A DNA stretch of 64,000 nucleotides, taken from Isoetes taiwanensis (lineage: Eukaryota > Streptophyta > Lycopodiopsida > Isoetales > Isoetaceae). The notes beneath the pieces are model-generated. The model saw only the letters and a program-made list of their open reading frames with translations, was not told the origin of the DNA and made no database searches. The translations under genes were made by a program, and so were the position numbers. This document shows, one piece after another, positions 24,752 through 36,000 of the stretch (position 1 is the first letter of the stretch; the number at the start of each line of letters is the position of its first letter). Location of the stretch: positions 4,092,847 to 4,156,846 of the forward strand of contig JAJEKV010000038.1 in the NCBI GenBank assembly GCA_021234155.1. The letters are read 5' to 3'.

Positions 24752-25355
24752 AAAAACAACATCTCCCATAACACAACAAAAGGTTTCTTTTTTTCTTTCT
24801 TTTTCTTTTTTTGAATAGTTTACCTGCACATGATAGACTATTTTGCTCTGCCCCTATAGATAGAAATAAGTCGTTGCATCTTGGTTGCAGATTTGTTGAG
24901 AGCCATCCAACATTTCTAGTCCCTGAATCAGACCATTTGCAGAGGCTTGCGTGAATATCTGTGAAAGTGCTTATGGTGCTATATTGAAAAGGAATGGGGC
25001 CCGGGGACACCCTTGCCTAATGCCCCTCTTTATGTCAAATATAGAGGAGGGTTCACCTTGGAATAGGGGCAGATCTCAAAAGCTTCATGGCTTCTTCGGT
25101 AAAAATGTTCCCACAACCCAGCTTGGGCATCATCTTATGCAGAGAACTAAATCTAATCCTGTCATATGCCCTGGTGAAGTCTAACTTTAGATAGGCCATC
25201 TTTTGTCCTGTTTTTCTAGTCCAGTACAAACCACTATGTTTTTCCTTCGCTTGTACTATGTTTGCACTATGTTTTTCCTTCGCTTGTACTATGTTTTCAA
25301 AGCTTGTTGTGACATGTGTGGGATTGGAAGGAGGTATATGCCTCCTCGTAGGCAT
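24752..25355 (-). mobile_element. LINE, reverse transcriptase part, other side of copia
   Basis: Minus-strand frames give the start of an L1-type reverse transcriptase (MAYLKLDFTRAYDRI, then a segment like LGCGNIFTEEAMKLL and the remains of the region before the catalytic box). The remainder of the same ORF lies at 14,555-15,803, so the copia element landed within this LINE. A 30-bp tandem duplication (25,231-25,293) repeats NIVQAKEKHS in the frame. The catalytic box itself is no longer readable. Confidence 0.7.
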
Positions 25356-25399
25356 ATGCTACTCGACTTTTGCTTACAAAGCGTTTTGGAGTTTGTTAG

Positions 25400-26560
25400 G
25401 CCTTATGTTCACATAGCTCAATATGCTACTTGATTTTGATAATGAGGTCAATATGAATCATGTCCACCTTATGTTCACATAGCTCAATATACTACTTTGA
25501 TTTTGTTAATGAGGTCAAGACTCTAGCAATCATCTCCATTTTGTATAGCTCCACCTCCATACTACCTTTCATTTACTTTATATTGTTGCTTACAAGCACT
25601 ATCAAATCAACCCATCAGCCCAAGAAATCATGCTCAATTTGTTTCCACATAGATCCATATACTACTTCCACTTAGTTTTAACTATAGCATATTGTTTGAA
25701 TGCCAGCAATGGAACAGTTCGCTTCTTATATCATAAAATTCATGGCTAACTAATAATGTACATATGGAAAACAGGCGTGCCAGAAATAAAGGCAGCATAA
25801 TAGATAGCATAAACCATATGAGCCAACATATGAAAGCATAAACCATATGAGCCAACATATGAAAATAGTTCTTTATCTCTGCAACTAATAAAAAAATGTG
25901 ACTATAAATCATCAACGAATACCCACTCAAAAATTTACATTGGCTGTAAGAAAATGAACTACATGAACTTATCTTTCTATAAAGCTGAACAGAAATATTG
26001 GCATGAACTTCATCAAACAATCTGTCTTCCGTTTCTCATTAAATAATCTCTCATTTACACATCTCCCTGACATTTTTCAAGGAGAGAAAAAATATTATGT
26101 ACAGGCAAAGCTGTTTCACAGCTGTTCCACTTTACAAGCTAAGAGTCAACACAAAATAGATATGTACCGAAGCTAAAGTTTCATAGATATGGCAGATTTC
26201 TCGTCAAACGAACTCCTTGCAGAGTAATGTTCTGCAGCTCTGAAATTGGAAAGTAATGTTCTGCATTTCTCAAATTGTGATCCACTTGCTTCTATTAGAG
26301 TTCTGTTTTCCCTTCCACAGCAGGAAATATAATCTCTTCTGCCTCATGAGTAAATAATATCCACATATTTCATCTTCCATTTTCCTGACCCTATACCCAG
26401 TCCAGGAAATTCCTTTTTACCACATTAAACACTAAACGCAAGCTACTTCCTCAGCCAAAACAATGGCTAAAACCACCTCTCTTAACCAAAACAAAACCTG
26501 TATTTTCGTAACCCTAAAACCCTTTTTGCTTTAAGCGCCTCAAATTCACCTCTGCTAGTG
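25400..26560. repeat. gene-poor stretch with short tandem duplications
   Basis: A unit of about 68 bp beginning GTTCACATAGCTCAATAT occurs twice at 25,408-25,519. A 31-bp unit containing GCATAAACCATATGAGCC occurs twice at 25,805-25,866. I see no gene or RNA in the rest. Confidence 0.6.
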
Positions 26561-26570
26561 CCCAAATCTT

Positions 26571-26957
26571 TTACTTTAACTTCTTCATCTGTAAACTACT
26601 AGACTGTCGAAAAGCCAAACACTTAACGACATGAGGGATCCAGCTTGAAGCAGCATCCAATAACCATCCCTTTAAACCACAAACCTTTCCATTTTTCTGG
26701 CGATGCGCTTTAGTCAAAGGCCGGAGGTAAGCTTTAGCAGCCTGCTCGACTAAGCGATTCTTGATGGGTCGTCTAGAATCAGGCAAATCAATGCCAGCAA
26801 GCATATCGCGAAGGCTAGTGTAGGAGGCGTCATTTCGTACCTGATCAATGGGAACTGTAAGGCGGATTGACATCTGGGGCAGATTTGGCTGAAGGCTTCT
26901 CTGTGCGACGGAATAGATTGAGCGGATTTGCTGTTGAAAATCCTTCGGATCGACGAG
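26571..26957 (-). CDS. hypothetical basic protein, possibly a 3' exon
   Basis: The minus-strand frame is open for 129 codons, from just after a TAG at 26,958-26,960 to a TAA at 26,571. The first ATG is at 26,873 (MSIRLTVPIDQVRNDASYTS), but the 28 codons before it look equally protein-like (DFQQQIRSIYSVAQRSLQ). The sequence TTTAG just upstream could be a splice acceptor, which would make this a terminal exon. The protein is basic, with RRPIKNRLVEQAAKAYLRPL and a tryptophan-containing C-terminus. No family is recognised. It is the best intact host-like frame in the first 43 kb. Confidence 0.45.
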   Translation of the reverse strand, partial: LVDPKDFQQQIRSIYSVAQRSLQPNLPQMSIRLTVPIDQVRNDASYTSLRDMLAGIDLPDSRRPIKNRLVEQAAKAYLRPLTKAHRQKNGKVCGLKGWLLDAASSWIPHVVKCLAFRQSSSLQMKKLK

Positions 26958-26973
26958 CTAAAGCCGCTGCGGC

Positions 26974-29390
26974 AGACGGTCGAAATAGTGGGCCTGTGGA
27001 GAATGTTTAGGGTTTTATATTATTTTTTTAAGTGAACAGCTGTCGCCAGATACTTTTGACAACATAGATGGTTAAGAACGCGTTTAGAAAGGAGGGATTA
27101 AAACAAAAGATCACGTGCCTTTTTTTATTCTCATCCTCTTGTTTTTGGGGGCCATAGCGTGTTTAGATTTTTGGACACAAACCTTCCTATCCCAAGCATT
27201 ATCCCAAGCATAAAGACATCCCAGTGTTGTGGCCACCTTTGCTTTACTCATTCAATCCTGATTGTGATTCCTCCTCAGTTCTCTGAAGGCACGTCATTTG
27301 CATATTTGTCTCTCTCTCCGCTCTCAAATCATATATAATCACTCCAATCATACCCTTCCAGGGCCCATATCCTCAAGGTTATACGTGCAACTATGCTGGA
27401 TCATGAGGTTCACCACGTAGTAAGCCAATTTGAATATGATGACCTCCTTGAATCATGCATCCGATTGATCTAACAACTGTACTTCTTGGTCCCAGTGCAA
27501 AGGGCGTGGGGCGCGAGAAGTGGATAAGGGATCTTCCAGCACAAGAGCATGTGGCGATCAATATGATATTTCATAGATTATACCCCTTTTTTCTTTCTTT
27601 CCACTCCATGTTATAGATTGAGGTATTGGATCTTATTTGAATATCATTTTTAGCGAGATTAATACGCATATCAACACGTTTATGTAAAGATAATACTTGT
27701 ATTCTAATCATTGGACTGTGGCTTTGAACAAATTTCATATGCACGCCAACTATAATAGCGATGGTGACATGCTAATTAGTTCATGTTTTCTTTTTTTGTT
27801 TTGTATTGCTAGAGTTCAGTGTGCTTTGGCATCTTATGGCATACTTTATCTAATTCATGTAATTCTTATCGGCAAGATGCCTTATATCTCTAATAGCGAC
27901 ACGTCTAATTTTAAGGATATTTCGTGTTTCGGGGGCAAAAAATAGCATGTTTCTGGAAAAAAAGGGGAAAAAAAGGCGCCCAACCAACAGTCGCTGGTCG
28001 CCACGTCCAAGAAAAATTCAAGTAATAGAGCAAGATTGGCTATGGCTTTTCTTCGATGCCATAGACGTTGCTACAGAGGGATACCGCCATAGCCAAGACT
28101 CATGGACTCCGGTGGAAACTCTGATCTGCGGCTAGATTCGAAGAACAAGCCCTATTCTTGCTATACCGCAGATTTCCAGACGCCGACACCATATATTCAT
28201 GAATGCATGCAGATATAAGAGCCCATAGCTCCTACCGCTTCTCCCATTCTCAAATCGGGTTGTTCTCAACGATTCGTATCTGGTAAGCTTTTCAACTTTG
28301 TTCTTCAATATTGGTCCCTTTTCTTTCCTTGAACCCTGCAAATGGGTGATGATGTGGGCACGTTAACAGTAATATTTGTGAAATCCACAGATATCTGTCT
28401 GCAATCTATCTTCCCAGCCAGTTGCCCCTTTGCAGCATTAAACAGGCTCACTGCCATTTGAAGCTGCTTTTCAACTATTAAAATTAATCAGGTCACCTAT
28501 GCATAAGCTTATCCTGGACCACACAGATAAGTTTTCATTCCATCCATTACAAATACTGTAAAAGTGACAAGCCAATTGTTGATTGAGAAACTGAATAGCG
28601 TTAAACTAGATAAATCTTGATAATATCAAGTTTATCAGTTGCATAGCTCCTCCCTTCTAACAGTTACAATGTATGATAATTGAATCTAATAGTTGTGGCC
28701 TCTTGGAAGCTAGCATTTAGTAACTATGTCTCTTGCCGTCTATCAATATTTCCCATACGACTTTGTAGCATTTGCAAAAAAGTAGTCATCTTTTGTATGT
28801 CGACATCTCAAGTTGGGCAATTCATGTTGATTTTAACTATTCAATAGGAATATGTGAGTGTTTAGGGTCTGGGTTCAGGATCGCCTGCAAGACAGCCCTC
28901 TATAAGGATCCTTGGATCAAGCAGACGAATCCTAATATAGTGTCGTGTGGGATTTTGCAAAGAATCAGAACAGAAAGAATGAAACAGAACAGAAAAGCAA
29001 AGAAACTAGAAAAGCAAAGAGACTATATGCCAAGATAAGACTCCCTGAATATTAAAAAGAATACATGAACTCTCGCGAAGACGAGAAGACTCGAACAAGA
29101 CGATATTAAATCGCATCTAAAAACTTGAGATATAACTCCACTGATATATATAATACAATGGCCTTGGGCCTAGAATGGATATATGGTAGAGCTCACCGAC
29201 TCCTGGATCATATGCTTGATTTGAGGGAATATTTGCAGTGCCGTCATTAGTGCCTAGAATCCTGCTAATTTAAGGCCAAACTCCCAGAGACGGTCATTTG
29301 TCTTGTCTGGCTCTCTTCTTTAATGGGGGCATGGATTTCTGCATGGTTTTCGGTGGGGGCGTGGGTTTGCTATCTGACGCTTGACTTGGT
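26974..29390. other. no supportable gene
   Basis: Short frames exist (for example 27,947-28,135 on plus and 28,132-28,341 on minus), but none has recognisable content or splice context. A small inverted word TTGGCTATGGC / GCCATAGCCAA lies at about 28,035-28,099. No transposon boundary was found. Confidence 0.4.
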
Positions 29391-29415
29391 CCCTTGCCTC
29401 TGACATGTGTGGTGT

Positions 29416-29829
29416 TCAGGAATAGTTCAGTGCCTGGCTGCATGGGACAAACACTCCCCCCACCAAAGAACACTCGGAGGAGAGAAATGCAGGTACAGAT
29501 TCTGGAGGGGAAAAACCAGAAACCTTGTCAAAATCGTCCTGTCGGCTATGAGGATGAGCCTCAGAGTGATATTTTTTGATGAGATCTTGCCGATCTTTCA
29601 AAGCATCTGAAGTGTGTACCCCAATGGAAGGTGATGCATCTATCAGAAAACTAGACTGTGCCATGTCTTCAAAAGTACGGTAAGCCTCCGCAAGAACATA
29701 CTGAAGTCTGGAGACCAAAAGCACCAGCACTGGCATTGGAATTACAATAATAAACAGGACATCAACGAGCAACAAAACGCCATTTGCCTCTTTGGATTGC
29801 AGAAACTTTGCAGTAAGTCTGCACTGCAA
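29416..29829 (-). CDS. 137-aa ORF with one membrane-like segment
   Basis: Residues about 17-42 form a hydrophobic stretch (VLLLVDVLFIIVIPMPVLVL) that could span a membrane. The rest is soluble and mixed. The first codons lie inside a perfect 24-bp inverted repeat (29,779-29,847). It follows other minus-strand frames up to 30.9 kb that may belong to one decayed LTR element. Function unknown; it may be a chance frame. Confidence 0.3.
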   Translation of the reverse strand: MQCRLTAKFLQSKEANGVLLLVDVLFIIVIPMPVLVLLVSRLQYVLAEAYRTFEDMAQSSFLIDASPSIGVHTSDALKDRQDLIKKYHSEAHPHSRQDDFDKVSGFSPPESVPAFLSSECSLVGGVFVPCSQALNYS

Positions 29830-29847
29830 TCCAAAGAGGCAAATGGC
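29779..29847. repeat. perfect 24-bp inverted repeat with 21-nt loop
   Basis: The arm at 29,779-29,802 (starting GCCATTTGCCTC) is exactly complementary to the arm at 29,824-29,847 (ending GAGGCAAATGGC). The loop is 29,803-29,823. The match stops sharply at both outer ends. It could be a small foldback insertion or a hairpin-forming transcript segment. Confidence 0.85.
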
Positions 29848-29975
29848 ATGCTAGCTGGGGCATGTACTATGCCTTAAGAGCAGTGACCGATGACTGATCT
29901 TGAAGATATTTATTGTCCCGCTGTAACAACCATTTGGCATTTGAATCACCTTGAAAGGCACGGTGTGGACCATCA

Positions 29976-30345
29976 TCAAAATTTATCATGTGTGTCATCC
30001 AGATAGAAATCGTGCATGACATACGCCATTGGTTGAACAAGGCGAAGAATAAAAAATTCTTGATCTTCACAAGGAATAAGCTGAAATGTAAGAACACAAA
30101 GAAGGCCTTTATCTTCAATGGAAAGATCAGGCCAGATAGTGAGCAGATTCTTGCTAGTGAGAGAGTCGTAAAGAGTTCCATTAGCAGTGAACCACTTGAG
30201 CAAAGAAAGATGTCTTCGGGATTGAACATAGTCCAGATAGCTCGTGGGCTTGGGAAAATCACCTTGGATGTGGACATCTAAGGAGATGTATGTGTCGTGC
30301 TGATGATGAGCATCATCAGTACACTGAATTGCCTACTACAGCTAA
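29976..30345 (-). pseudogene. decayed ORF, unknown, downstream of a coiled-coil frame
   Basis: A minus-strand frame of about 120 codons starts after a TAG and contains LDVHIQGDFPKPTSYLDY and LSIEDKGLLCVLTFQLIP. It reads as genuine protein but is unknown to me. An overlapping frame on the same strand (29,867-30,277) is a shadow. Its place after the coiled-coil frame and LTR-like copy B suggests it is an internal gene of that element. Confidence 0.35.
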
Positions 30346-30362
30346 TGTTGCAGATTGTGAAT

Positions 30363-30900
30363 TCAGTTGTCTTTCTTAGTGAGGAGACAGAGTTGTTCCT
30401 TGATCTTTCTGTGAGAATGAGTGGCCTGGGAATACGAAGGGCTGTGGGTGGAAACCTGCAGCTGAAGACTAGCAATCTCAGCATCATTCACAAGCTTCTG
30501 TATGTTATTGAGCTGCGTTTGCAAATCCGTGATCTGTATCTGTACTACTGCTAACTTGCGACTCCTAAAGGTTGAGCATGCAACCGACAACAATTTATTC
30601 CCTTCTGGTAGGTGGAGGAATGAGCGGGCAAAGATGGCTGTTGAACAATGTGAGTGGAAGTTTGAGAGACTTGGTGGGAGATGGAAGCATCAACATGAGT
30701 AGACTGCGAGAAAAGGACATTGATGAGTTTGGAAGGTGTGGGGCATGGATCTTGCGGACGTGAAGATGTTTGGGCATCAGGGCGTGGACGAGAGGCCTCT
30801 TCTTGAAGTTTCCTGACCGCACGAATGACAAAGTGGGTGTCATTAGGGCGGATTTTGGGTCTGAAAATGGCCCATATCTTGGGTTAAAGATTTCCACGTC
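30363..30900 (-). pseudogene. coiled-coil, Gag-like frame of the B-copy element
   Basis: Two minus-strand pieces adjoin. One contains AVRKLQEEASRPRPDAQTSS (about 30,560-30,830) and the other a heptad-like stretch ITDLQTQLNNIQKLVNDAEI (30,363-30,593). Both also occur at 40.86-41.5 kb. They lie just downstream, in minus-strand sense, of an LTR-like repeat, where gag would be expected. No zinc knuckle or capsid motif is visible, so Gag is an inference from position. Confidence 0.35.
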
Positions 30901-31349
30901 AGATTCGCCAGGACCAATCAGGTTTGCGCCTTTTTTACGAAAGTCAGTATTACTTGGCAGGTAGAAGGATGAGCAGGCTTACTTGGCATCCACATGGCGT
31001 ATTTTCATAGGGGATGCCTGCGCTTTTATTGCAACCATTTTAATGGCCCGTATTTTTCGAGAATTAAACCGCCGCCCCCAAAATAATGGTGACTTTGCCA
31101 GCCCTCTTGTCGGCGTCACCAACTCCCTTGTCAAATTTTGGCGCCAAACCAGATGTCTTGTCACTTCTAGCCTCTCGTGCATCCTCTCCACCTTCACTCC
31201 TCATCGCAATCCATGTCTCCTGTAATTTACGTGTTCTTGCCTCATTTGAGAACTCCCAAGGTCAAGAAGTGGGAGGTTTTGTCTCAATAGGTTAGGTGGG
31301 TGAGTATCCGCCATCAACGAGGGGCGAGCATAGAGTTAGCGACAAAGGC

Positions 31350-33058
31350 GTGGCGTCCCCTACTGCGCATCCCGGTGCACTCACCAGGTATACAAGCGAG
31401 GAGTTCTTCCCCATACCAGCTCCATGCCGATACAGGGGCCCTTCACATAACACCGCAACCGTGGCGGGTTCCAAAGTGGGAAGAGTGAAAGGGTCATTGT
31501 ACCCCGTCTCCCTCGGGGCCTACCTAGGCTGCGGGCGTAAACATACATGTCGGTATATAAGAGCAACACATATACCCCACCCTTCGGGTGGCACATCACA
31601 TCTGCAAAAGACAATGATCGACACAATGCATGAGGAAATCCTACCCAAGGCTCGGACTCAAAGGGAGGGACTGATGGCTTGGGTCTCCGTAGAGTTCATT
31701 CGCAGGTAATTCATGGCAATGGATTTGGCTGGCATAAGAACATGGCTTAGGGTTGTCCACTCCATCCGCCCCTCACATTGCACACTTTGCGAGTAGGCTG
31801 AAAAGTGTTGGGACTCGATCAGAAGCCGCGGGATGCATAGCCAAAAGGGCTATTCACGGGTTTCATCTCCCGGTTCGATGGGGGGTAGGGATCACTCCCT
31901 CCAGAGATCTACATGTCGACTCAAGGTGACTAGAGGGCCACTGCCCGTATTCGGCTGAACTCAATGGAAGGTCATATCTACCACCTCACGAGTGTCGAGC
32001 CCATGCCTTGCCCACACGCAGTGGCAAGCCATTAGGCCTAGTCACAATGATCCCTGGTAGGCTTTACACACCAGAGGGATCGTTCAAGAGTCAGGACATG
32101 AACCTCCTTCTTAGCCGGTCCGGCCCCTTCACCCCACAAACCGTGTGTGGCTCTTGTACACAGGCCGAATCTACAGTGTGCTAAAGAGGCTACTCTAGGA
32201 GCATCACTACAAAGCTTTAGGTCTCTACCCCCCTTCCCAATACAAGGAGTTCATAGAGATACATCATCCATCTTCACAGAGAACTAAAGAACTAGATCTA
32301 ATCTACATCATAGAGTTAGGTTCTTTAGTTAGAATCTGCTATCTAGAGATCTAGAGGGCTGCTATGGGCAATTTAAGAGGCTAAACCTACTGATTCGATG
32401 GCTGAAATGGGGTTTAGACTACTAAATTGCCTAAATACCTGATCCTTGAGTTCCTCCTCTTGACCTGAGCTCGACCATCCTACTGAGATGCTCGAATCAA
32501 GGAAAACTAATGATGCAATTCTCTCAGACAGAGTCTGGGAGGCGGTTTTGACCCTTGGGGCAGCCAAAACAGAGCTCTAAAACCCTAGAAACGAAAATGG
32601 GCAAGTTAGGGTTCTCCTACTTAAATAGACAAGGGGGTTGGCTAGGGTTTCCAATTATCCCCTTTAGGCATGTGGGATGGTGGAAATGGGCCCACTTGCC
32701 TTTTAAGGGCTAGGTGGCCAAATGTGCCCACATGGAAATGTGTGCACCCAAATGTGCCCACATGGAAATGTGTGCACCCAAATGGGCCCACATGGAAATG
32801 TGTGCACCTAAATGTGCCCACATGGAAATGTGTGCACCTAAATGTGCCCACATGGAAATGTGTGCACCTTAATAAATGTGCATGTGCACATTAATAAGAA
32901 ATGCACATACCTAGCAAGTTGCCCCCTAGGGGCTACTAGCCTGGCTACACGCCGGGCAGACACGCCGCCGTCGGTCGGGGTGGCGTGCTGGCGTTAGGCG
33001 GTGAAAGATATCGCCCTTTGGGACCGGGACCAGGTATCTTTGTCTTTGGAACGCCACA
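31350..33058 (-). repeat. LTR-like direct repeat, copy B
   Basis: This copy is co-linear with 42,161-43,793 (C) over its full length and with A in part. On the minus strand it starts TGTGGCGTTCC directly after a purine tract and ends near ACGCC(A)CG, where the better preserved C and A copies read GACGTCACA. Near the high end it holds five tandem copies of a 30-bp unit containing CCCACATGGAAATGTGTGCA (32,708-32,870). It has no coding capacity. Homology with C continues a further 0.86 kb below the low end. Confidence 0.6.
32708..32870 (+). repeat. 30-bp minisatellite, five units
   Basis: The unit includes CCCACATGGAAATGTGTGCA. Copy C carries four units at the same place (43,507-43,626). Units are separated by one or no substitutions. 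There are no spacers, so this is not a CRISPR array. Confidence 0.9.
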
Positions 33059-33072
33059 TTCTCCCCACCTTG
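33059..33072 (-). promoter_or_regulatory. candidate polypurine tract of a minus-strand LTR element
   Basis: On the minus strand AAGGTGGGGAGAA directly precedes the TGT that opens repeat B. This is the form seen before the 3' LTR in plant gypsy elements. It supports reading B as a 3' LTR with its internal region at higher coordinates. Confidence 0.5.
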
Positions 33073-36000
33073 AAATGATGTCGTCCGCAAAGCATCGTGG
33101 GTCTCCCACCTTGGAATCTTCCTAACACGCAATCAACCCGATACATACATACGATATACTACTATAATACTTACACATTTATTAAGATTACCCTAAGGTA
33201 ATATTTTTAGAACATTATTACGCCATTACCTTATCACATAACTTGTCAATTCGTAACTTCTATTAAAACAAGGTACTTATTAGTTTCTATTATCACACAT
33301 TTAGTTTATCACAATTTAACACTTTCATATACAATTATTATTTAAGGTACTCTTCATTCCTTGCAACACATTCCAACAAAATTTGTGTTGCAGGTCTTCG
33401 CACCTTAAAATCCTGCATTAATTTTACAATATCTATAATTACATACTTACTATCTTAATTATTAGAATTACTCTAAGGTAATGTTTAAGACATTACTATT
33501 TCATTATCCAATTAACTTATCACATCATAACTTAATCCACGCAAGGTAATTATTAACCTTACTTAATACAACTTTTAAGTTTATCAAAGTTTATCAATTT
33601 CATACAAAATTTACATTCCTAAGGTACTCTTCATCCCTTGCAACACATTATAACAAAATTTGTGTTGCAAGCCTTCGAGAGTTTCGACCTCCTTGCCCTC
33701 CAGGAGCTCTATTGGCTGCTTGGTCGACACTACCTATTATTAATTATTAATAAAATTTTGGTTATATGGTGACCACTCCACCTATCTACATGGATGCATG
33801 GCTAATCTCCTACAGAGGGAAGAGGGTGAATCTTCCATTATGGCATTGGAGGAGAGCGCCTTTATATGCCTATATGCCGCTCATGCCTACACCCTAGTTG
33901 CCCGGCGTGGAGGATAGGTCCTTCCCAGGTATATGGGGCGTGAAGGCCGATTCCTCCTATCAAAGCATATATGGGGCTAGAGGTGCTTTTCCTATCAATG
34001 CATTCCTCAATGACCTCCTTTCTCTCGAGGTCGTCTACTTCCGGGGTGGGGCCAGTAGACTTTCTAATCTACCTTCCACTCGTCCAAGCGGAAACGCGGT
34101 CATGCCTACATTGACATTACACCACACCCTAGAGATCACCGTAGTGGTCTCATCATCGGTAACAACGCATGCAATCCATACCAAGCATAGGTTGCATGCG
34201 TAGATTAATCTTAACTACACATGAAACTAATCTAAACATAAATCGACATGCCTGAGCCAATTTTTGTTGGCTCTTTTAATGCATGTGATTAACATAATTA
34301 CCCTAAGGTAATATTTATTAATTAACATTATCATAGTATCGGATACATTACTTCCGATAGTACAATTATATTTACTCTAAGCTTTGCAATATTTGACCAC
34401 TTTTAGATCGCGATTATTTAAACAATAACCCTGATTTAGACCTATTGTTACATAGACAAGGTTTTAATTATCATACACAAGAATTAGATGTGCTTGGAAG
34501 TATTAATTATCATACCCTTGGAAGTATATCCCTAAGATGCACTTAAGTATATCCGAATTCTATTTTCTATCTATATTTATAAGGACCCCGAGGTCATATA
34601 GCTATCCTTGGAAGGAATTGCATCCTTGCGAAGGATCAATTAACATGCTACCTCATATTATCGTTGTTATTTAACTTACGATACATATACATACAACAAT
34701 TTCTATTCAGTTATTAAGATCTATATTTAACTTATCTATAAGACACATTAAAGCTTATAATGCATGCGCACAACTTACCTAAGGCTAGAATGCATCCACC
34801 CATTGAGCCGGCGTCGAGTAATTTTGGAGATGACTTGGTCGTTGCATTGCTCTCATGGTTTTGCTCCACTTTGTTGGTGTAGTTAGCTATCATGTCGGTC
34901 TCGCACGTTGAAGGCCTCCTGAGCTATCTATCTATCTATCTTACGATCTATTCGCTTCGGCTATTGCCGGAGTGAACTCTATTCTACGGGTCAGTCAATT
35001 CGGTGCAAGTACGTTCAATCATAAGATTGAGCCCTCCCACTTTCTTCGAAAAGAAAATGGTCCTGCACCCCTTCAATGACATTGCACACAACGTCATATC
35101 TATTCTCTCCCCTTAAGAGGTTATACGCTTCTTACTTAGCGCATTAATTTACTAGCCTTAGCTAACATATATAACCATCTAAGATGGATGCACATATTAT
35201 GTTATCATTTATTTCAATATAGTTACGGGTTACCTACTTAGCTAGAACGATTCTAAAACACAAGGTTTTGTCATCATGACAATTCCTTTTGTCTCAAAAG
35301 ACTATTTGATTAGTATAATTCTTATTTTTGATGTACCTTACATGTATTATTCTTTTATTATTCTAGAGATTCCCCCTTTCTTAGTTATTTAAACTCTTGG
35401 AATATTCCTACCAATGGAATTGATGTCATCGTAACAAGTTGGCCGGACTTGTTAGATTACTTCTTTTCTTTCGGTTGGATTATTCTTTTGGAGATACTAG
35501 ATTTATACATGGTCAACAATTATCCTAGTAATGATTCCTTCTTAGTGAGGAGATCAATCTCACCAAGTGGTTTCAATACATTGGATGTCTGTTAACAATC
35601 GTGTATAATTATAGTTACTCCTATGCATTTCCTTCCCAATCTTGACGCTTAGCTCAATATTGGGGCAATCCTTTCAGCGAGAATATCTGGAAATGCCTTC
35701 TAATCCCAATATGGATGTTACCATCCATACATTTAACCTACTAGGCCCCGTGGCCTTAGATCCTTGAGCTTGCTAGAAGCTCATCCACTCGTTGCCTGCT
35801 TGAAGGAGCAAGGTAATGTTCTTCCGAGTCGCTCGATACTTCAGTCTCCTTGACGGTGGATGCTCTTTGAAGTAGAGGTTGACTTTGTTCGCTAGAAGCC
35901 TCTCATTGCTGGTGGCTTGATGGTGTAGTTGATCACTTGAATCTTGCATGCCGCTTTTCAAATGCCTGAAGGTGGCGCCGTTGAAAGAGATCTTTCATCT

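Noticed and set aside
29867-30277. 136-codon hydrophobic minus-strand frame
   Set aside because: It overlaps a more protein-like frame on the same strand (29,976-30,345) and its hydrophobicity looks incidental.
32670-32894. Regular 30-bp repeats, considered as a CRISPR-like array and as a repeat protein
   Set aside because: Units abut with no spacers, the context is a plant LTR-like repeat, and both strands are open only because of the periodicity.
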